Shown: positions 60,329-64,000 of the stretch, in pieces | Layout: each line of letters opens with the position of its first letter | How positions within the stretch are numbered: position 1 is the first letter of the stretch | From: Candidatus Oscillochloris fontis | Lineage (GTDB): Bacteria > Chloroflexota > Chloroflexia > Chloroflexales > Chloroflexaceae | Assembly: GCF_004138135.1 (NCBI RefSeq) | Contig: NZ_RYFD01000007.1 | Span: 56,695 to 120,694, forward strand | Reading direction: 5' to 3' | DNA: 64,000 bases | Translations under genes and position numbers: made by a program | Notes under the pieces: generated by a model | Seen by the model: the letters and a program-made list of their open reading frames with translations, nothing else | Told to the model about the DNA's origin: nothing | Database searches by the model: none

Positions 60329-60775
60329 ATGAAGAACTACAAGATTAGTGCGATTGCCACCACCAAGATACCGCCTGAGCGGATCTTTGCCGTCCTAGAT
60401 GACTTTGCCAATTGGCCAACCTGGATGCCCTCATTTGACCGAGTCAAGGTTGATCTACCCGCCAATCCGGTTCCGCATCTCAACTACAAATTTCGGTTAC
60501 GCGGTAGTGTCGTCTTTGCCGACATGCAAGTCATCGAATACACCCCGATCAGCCGAGCGACCAGTTTTCGCATCAATGTCCCCCCGCTGACAGGGATCAA
60601 CCGTTGTAGTATTCGCCCACTGAGCCATGGGCGCTACCGAATTGACCGCATTGACACGATTGATCTGCCCAAGGTGGTGGTCGGCGTTCTGGACGCCACG
60701 CAGCGCGCCCGTTTTGCGCGGCTGGCACAAGAGTTCCTCACCGCGCTCCTGCGCACTGCCGAGACGCGGAGCTAA
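60329..60775 (+). CDS. SRPBCC (START-like) domain protein
   Basis: A 148-residue protein of the polyketide cyclase/dehydrase-like SRPBCC family, with a helix-grip fold that holds a hydrophobic ligand. K-I-P-P-E-R-I-F-A-V-L-D-D-F-A-N-W-P-T-W is the characteristic N-terminal segment, followed by alternating strands and a long C-terminal helix (R-F-A-R-L-A-Q-E-F-L-T-A-L-L). The start at 60329 fits the fold; an ATG 16 codons earlier is possible. It overlaps no neighbour and is 1 bp from the next small gene. The ligand is unknown. Confidence 0.75.
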   Translation: MKNYKISAIATTKIPPERIFAVLDDFANWPTWMPSFDRVKVDLPANPVPHLNYKFRLRGSVVFADMQVIEYTPISRATSFRINVPPLTGINRCSIRPLSHGRYRIDRIDTIDLPKVVVGVLDATQRARFARLAQEFLTALLRTAETRS

Positions 60776-60776
60776 T

Positions 60777-61010
60777 ATGGAAGAAGCAGGCGAACCGCAA
60801 CTTACGCAACTGGCCCATACCATAACCCAAGCTGGCTGGCGGCCCGCTGCGCTGCTCATGCTCGATCTCTTGGGGCCACTCGATGTGATCAGTAGCCAAG
60901 CGGTGCTCTTCGCTCGCCCGTTGTTGCATGGTACAAGCCTCGACCCGTATGCACAGATGCTGAGCGAACCCGCCAACTGGCATCGCTTACGCCAATTGCT
61001 GGCGTTGTAG
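60777..61010 (+). CDS. Small conserved-looking protein of unknown function
   Basis: A 77-residue protein starting 1 bp after the SRPBCC stop. A hydrophobic patch (A-A-L-L-M-L-D-L-L-G-P-L-D-V-I-S-S-Q-A-V) is followed by P-Y-A-Q-M-L-S-E-P-A-N-W-H-R-L-R-Q-L-L. The pattern suggests a membrane-associated amphipathic protein. I recall similar small proteins in other bacteria annotated only as hypothetical. The stop TAG is the beginning of an R2 half copy (G-TAG-GGGCG). Confidence 0.6.
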   Translation: MEEAGEPQLTQLAHTITQAGWRPAALLMLDLLGPLDVISSQAVLFARPLLHGTSLDPYAQMLSEPANWHRLRQLLAL

Positions 61011-61028
61011 GGGCGAAACATCGCCCCT
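61007..61028 (+). repeat. R2 half copy
   Basis: GTAGGGGCGAAACATCGCCC, a single arm whose TAG is the stop codon of the 77-residue gene. It runs directly into an M1 element. Confidence 0.8.
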
Positions 61029-61029
61029 C

Positions 61030-61136
61030 AATTTTTGGTGTTTATTGGCGGCTTCACCGCCAATAAACACCAAAAAAGATCTTCGGGGATGGCTTCGCCG
61101 CCACCAAACCCCCACCGGAGGGGAATCTGCCCATGC
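61030..61136 (+). repeat. M1-family element (F), left end missing
   Basis: The variable hairpin (arm TTTTGGTGTTTATTGGCGG, loop CTTCA, perfect complement, about 61033-61075) is followed by AAAAAAGATCTTC, a worn G/C hairpin, ACCGGAGG and the terminal CCCATGCCCTA. The left terminal repeat is replaced by the R2 half copy. Confidence 0.8.
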
Positions 61137-61158
61137 CCTAACGGATACCCTCATAGTG

Positions 61159-61187
61159 TTGACAAAGCCTATCCAATGCGTTACACT
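61159..61187 (+). promoter_or_regulatory. Promoter of the 61252 membrane-protein gene
   Basis: TTGACA (61159-61164), 17-bp spacer, TACACT (61182-61187), giving a leader of about 58 nt. Confidence 0.7.
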
Positions 61188-61251
61188 CGAAAAAGAAAAA
61201 TAGTTCAGGTTGTAAAGAATTGTCTCATCATTCTTGCACTTGGAGTGCGCT

Positions 61252-62052
61252 ATGAGCCTTAGTCCTCAGGTGCTCTTCATCCTGCTCTTCACCCTGATGA
61301 TCATCGCGGTGACGTGGCTACACCACGCACGGGTACTCTCAGGCAAGTTACCTACCCGTCGCCCATTGCCAGCCCTTGATGTGCTGCGCAATGCGTTAGG
61401 ACGCGGTGCAGAGACTGGGCGAGTACTGCATATTTCACCCGGAGCTGGGCAAATTGGTGGTGGTAATGGCACTCGTGGATCAAGTGCCGAGACGTTTGCT
61501 GGGCTGATGGTCGCCACCCGTATAAGCGAAGAGGCGGCCCTGAACGGGGCACCGATTCTGGTCAGTTCGGGGGATGCGATTGCCCATCTTGCCATGCGCG
61601 GAACCATCCGACAAGCCTATCAACAGGCGGGGCAAACCCAGGACTATGATGCAGCACGGGTACAGTTACTGGCGCATCAAGATGAATTTGCGTATGCCAC
61701 CGGCGTAAAGACCTTATATGGGCGGCAGCCCATCGAAGCGAGTACGCTGATCGGAAGTTTTGGGCAGGAGTACTTGCTAATTGGCGAAGAGGGTGCCCAA
61801 CATCAGATCCCCCAGGTGGTAGGAACAACGAATAGTACAGCGCTCCCAATGATGATGTTGACCACTCCGTCAACCCTGATCGGTGAGGAGATCTTTGCAG
61901 CCGAAGCCTATCTCAGTAGTGATCCGGCGGCGCAGGTGCGCCTGATGACGCAGGATACGCTGCGGACAGTGGTTATTGTGTTGATCATCGGTGCGTTTGT
62001 GTATGGTCTCCTTCAGCCCGCATTAGGCCTACCAGCCTTGGTAGGTTCGTAA
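61252..62052 (+). CDS. Membrane-anchored protein of unknown function (possibly DUF6754-like)
   Basis: A 266-residue protein with GGAG 7 nt before the ATG. One helix lies at residues 5-22 (V-L-F-I-L-L-F-T-L-M-I-I-A-V) and another near the C-terminus (T-V-V-I-V-L-I-I-G-A-F-V-Y-G-L-L). The large domain between contains L-H-I-S-P-G-A-G-Q-I-G-G-G-N-G near 65, a glycine-rich stretch that might bind a nucleotide or phosphate, and a soluble alpha/beta pattern. I tentatively associate it with DUF6754 proteins of Chloroflexi, without certainty. It likely forms an operon with the next two genes. Confidence 0.55.
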   Translation: MSLSPQVLFILLFTLMIIAVTWLHHARVLSGKLPTRRPLPALDVLRNALGRGAETGRVLHISPGAGQIGGGNGTRGSSAETFAGLMVATRISEEAALNGAPILVSSGDAIAHLAMRGTIRQAYQQAGQTQDYDAARVQLLAHQDEFAYATGVKTLYGRQPIEASTLIGSFGQEYLLIGEEGAQHQIPQVVGTTNSTALPMMMLTTPSTLIGEEIFAAEAYLSSDPAAQVRLMTQDTLRTVVIVLIIGAFVYGLLQPALGLPALVGS

Positions 62053-62144
62053 GCCCACCCGGAATCTTCTCGGTTGTAGTGACCATCAGTGCTGAACGAG
62101 TGCCTGAAGGAATAGCTGCGACCACTGTTGCATGAGGGGCATGG

Positions 62145-62810
62145 ATGTCCTTCCTCCGCGATCCGAAACGCTTTGTGGCCACTTTGATCGCCGGGGTCTC
62201 CGGTTTGATCGTGCTACTCGATTTTGCTGGCAGTGGAGGCTTGGTTGGGTTCATCGCCCAGACCTTGGTACGTTGGGCTGCCTTGATCACCGCGATTGCC
62301 CTGCTGATTGGCATCATGAGTGTGGCTTGGTCGCATCTGCAACGGGTACGCCAGCGCCATGCCGAGTGGGGCTACAGTCTGGTCTTGCTCGCCGGGATGG
62401 TGTTGGTGATCGTGGTTGGTATCTTTTTTCCACTCCCTGGTCGATCTGGAATTATTCTTCCACGGAGCCTTGCCGAACAACCCATCCACGTCCTCTTTGC
62501 GCTGATCTACCAACCGATTGCGAGTAGTCTGTTGGCACTATTGGCCTTCTTTAGCCTGAGTGCTATCCTACGCGCACTTGGACGGCGAAGTGTTGACGCA
62601 CTAGTGATTGTCGGCATTGCGCTGGTTGTGCTGGTCGTTCAGTTACCCCCCGTGGCAATGGTACCGGGTGTCACGGCGGTAGTGCAGTGGATGTCCGATT
62701 ATGTCGCGCTGGCTGGTGCCCGTGGCCTCTTGATTGGGGCTGCGATTGGGGCACTAGTGGCGAGTATCCGGGTATTGCTGGGATTTGATCTCCCGTATCT
62801 TGATCGCTGA
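62145..62810 (+). CDS. Polytopic membrane protein of unknown function
   Basis: A 221-residue protein with about six helices (residues about 11-30, 38-62, 76-95, 115-140, 150-170 and 185-212). Basic loops lie between helices 2 and 3 (L-Q-R-V-R-Q-R-H-A-E). I see no recognisable motif. It follows the 61252 gene by 92 bp and precedes the W-L-R repeat gene by 36 bp on the same strand, so the three may act together at the membrane. Confidence 0.6.
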   Translation: MSFLRDPKRFVATLIAGVSGLIVLLDFAGSGGLVGFIAQTLVRWAALITAIALLIGIMSVAWSHLQRVRQRHAEWGYSLVLLAGMVLVIVVGIFFPLPGRSGIILPRSLAEQPIHVLFALIYQPIASSLLALLAFFSLSAILRALGRRSVDALVIVGIALVVLVVQLPPVAMVPGVTAVVQWMSDYVALAGARGLLIGAAIGALVASIRVLLGFDLPYLDR

Positions 62811-62846
62811 TGCTCGGCCCTCACCGGTCGACTCTGCCGCTACACC

Positions 62847-64000
62847 ATGGAATATTTGCCAATCTGGCTCCGCAATGTACCGCTACCTGCTCGACCGGCA
62901 ACTGGTGAGCCTGCCACCGACGCTGAAACGCCGGAGTGGTTGCGTGAGCCGGAGGGTGCTCCGTCGCCTGCGATTCCATCACCACCTGCTGATGATAACC
63001 TCGATTGGTTGCGTGAGCCAGAGGCGCTGCCGTCACCGGTCGTGCCTTCACACCAAGCAGATGACACCCCCGATTGGCTACGCGATCTTGAGAGTGAGGT
63101 TGGGGTCACGGCAACCGGTGACACCTTGTTGCCGCAGTCACTCCACCCTGATGACGACACCCCCGATTGGCTGCGTGAGGCAGTTGATGAGCGACCAGCA
63201 ACGCCCGTGCGTCCGGCGGCTGAACCGTTCGGGGCAACAAGTTGGTTGCAGAGTCTTGCGGGGCCAGATACGGCTGAAGCTGAGCCTGATCCAACTCCAG
63301 AACCTACCACCACGACCACCTCACGGATTAAGATGCCTGTCGGTGCGACTGATTGGCTGCGCAGTATTGGCCAAGAGGAAGAACCCGAACCGGTTGAACC
63401 CAAGCCAACACCTTCAGAGCTAATTGATGTAAAGAGTGGGGTGCCGGATTGGTTACGTGATGTCAGTCCTTCTGAGATCTTGGAGACGATGGCTTCTGAT
63501 GAGCCAACTCCAGCCCCAGAAGCACAAGCACATGCGCCAGTAGTCATGCCGGTGTTTGACCCGATGGCCTCGAATTGGCTGACTGAAGATAGTGGTGAGG
63601 TTGAGGCTGAACCACCTGTGGTTCAGCCGCCCCTACCGCCTCGTGCTGTACCTGACGAGCAGGATGGTATACCCTCATGGCTGCTGGAAGCGGTGCCCGA
63701 TTCGTTCGATCTGCCTGATCTGCCCGATCAGGGGAATACCCCTGGTTGGCTGAAGGATGATGCAACGCCCGATCCACAGGCGGCGCTGCAAGATGCTGAT
63801 GTCCCCGATTGGCTTCAGGGTGTCTCCAGTAGTGATGCGGGGGGGGCTTCCGATTTCCCTGCCGATGAGGTGCCCGATTGGTTGCGCGGGGCCGATGCGC
63901 CAACGATGGCGGTGCCTACGCCCGCCGATGAGGTGCCCGATTGGTTGCGCGGGGCCGATGCGCCAACGATGGCGGTGCCTACGCCCGCCGATGAGGTGCC
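62847..64000 (+). CDS. Acidic repeat protein with recurrent P-D-W-L-R motifs, partial
   Basis: The frame is open from the ATG at 62847 (M-E-Y-L-P-I-W-L-R) to the window end, 384 codons, so the C-terminus is missing. It is rich in Pro, Asp, Glu and Ala, and predicted disordered. The motif [PDS]-[DES]-W-L-[RQKLT] recurs at least 12 times: P-E-W-L-R-E-P, L-D-W-L-R-E-P, P-D-W-L-R-D-L, P-D-W-L-R-E-A, T-D-W-L-R-S-I, P-D-W-L-R-D-V, P-S-W-L-L-E-A, P-G-W-L-K-D-D, P-D-W-L-Q-G-V, then P-D-W-L-R-G-A twice. Spacing is irregular (about 20-45 residues) except at the end. It has no membrane segment or signal in view. The function is unknown; repeated short Trp-Leu motifs in a flexible chain suggest multivalent binding to a partner. 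Confidence 0.7.
   Translation, partial: MEYLPIWLRNVPLPARPATGEPATDAETPEWLREPEGAPSPAIPSPPADDNLDWLREPEALPSPVVPSHQADDTPDWLRDLESEVGVTATGDTLLPQSLHPDDDTPDWLREAVDERPATPVRPAAEPFGATSWLQSLAGPDTAEAEPDPTPEPTTTTTSRIKMPVGATDWLRSIGQEEEPEPVEPKPTPSELIDVKSGVPDWLRDVSPSEILETMASDEPTPAPEAQAHAPVVMPVFDPMASNWLTEDSGEVEAEPPVVQPPLPPRAVPDEQDGIPSWLLEAVPDSFDLPDLPDQGNTPGWLKDDATPDPQAALQDADVPDWLQGVSSSDAGGASDFPADEVPDWLRGADAPTMAVPTPADEVPDWLRGADAPTMAVPTPADEV
63861..64000 (+). repeat. 63-bp tandem repeat inside the W-L-R repeat gene
   Basis: Units begin at 63861, 63924 and 63987 with an exact 63-bp period and differ only in the first unit's lead-in. Each encodes 21 residues beginning A-D-E-V-P-D-W-L-R-G-A. The near identity points to very recent duplication, and the array continues past the window. 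Confidence 0.95.

Overview
The window looks like a chromosomal segment of a Chloroflexota bacterium, most likely class Chloroflexia (Chloroflexus/Roseiflexus relatives). This is inferred from gene content, not from a marker-gene search. The supporting signs are an isopentenyl phosphate kinase, a Tad pilus locus with no secretin gene, a secreted protein ending in a YLPVVVR-type tail, and a large load of short palindromic intergenic repeats. I see no rRNA, tRNA, CRISPR array or transposase gene.

Layout. 1-5734 (minus): five genes of a membrane complex related to group 4 [NiFe] hydrogenases and complex I; the last gene runs off the left edge. 5940-7361 (plus): malic enzyme with an N-terminal ACT domain. 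7426-13994 (minus): an accessory operon with a consensus promoter, encoding an acyl-AMP ligase, an asparagine-synthase-like amidotransferase, a NAD-synthase-like enzyme, an acyl carrier protein, an SGNH-type lipoprotein and a hexapeptide acyltransferase. It looks like a module that makes and attaches an amidated or acylated group, probably to a surface polymer. 14212-14442 (minus): a small unknown gene with its own consensus promoter and terminator. 14833-34169 (minus): the division and cell-wall (dcw) cluster mraZ-rsmH-ftsL-ftsI-murF-mraY-murD-rhomboid-ftsW-murG-(membrane protein)-murC-murB-ddl-ftsQ-ftsA-ftsZ, without murE, and with a three-box MraZ operator upstream of mraZ. 34482-35957 (plus): a small unknown protein and an MFS transporter. 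36157-49319 (plus): a Tad/Flp pilus machine (two TadE-like pseudopilins, a TadG-like vWA protein, a secreted Kelch-repeat protein, CpaB, a response-regulator/TadZ fusion, CpaF, TadB, TadC), followed by a DUF192 gene. 49740-64000: a membrane glycosyltransferase-like protein, a SpoIIM-family protein, isopentenyl phosphate kinase, a UbiA-family prenyltransferase, RdgB, IlvE, L28, DegV, RecG, an SRPBCC protein, three unknown genes, and the start of a long protein built on repeated P-D-W-L-R motifs.

The most unusual layer is the intergenic DNA. Four families of palindromic elements recur. R1 has arms beginning GTAGAGACG. R2 has arms beginning GTAGGGGCG. M1 is a two-hairpin element of about 150 bp with TAGGGCATGGG ends. 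M2 is a 130-150 bp element with GTAACTGTTCAC ends. One M1 copy has a perfect 10-bp target duplication and one M2 copy a perfect 8-bp one, so both are non-autonomous mobile elements (MITEs). In nine genes the first bases of a repeat (G-TAG or G-TAA) are the host gene's stop codon. The ftsI 3' end has been copied several times together with R2 into a local tandem array. M1 hairpin arms differ between copies but stay complementary, which points to selection on structure or to regeneration of the hairpin.
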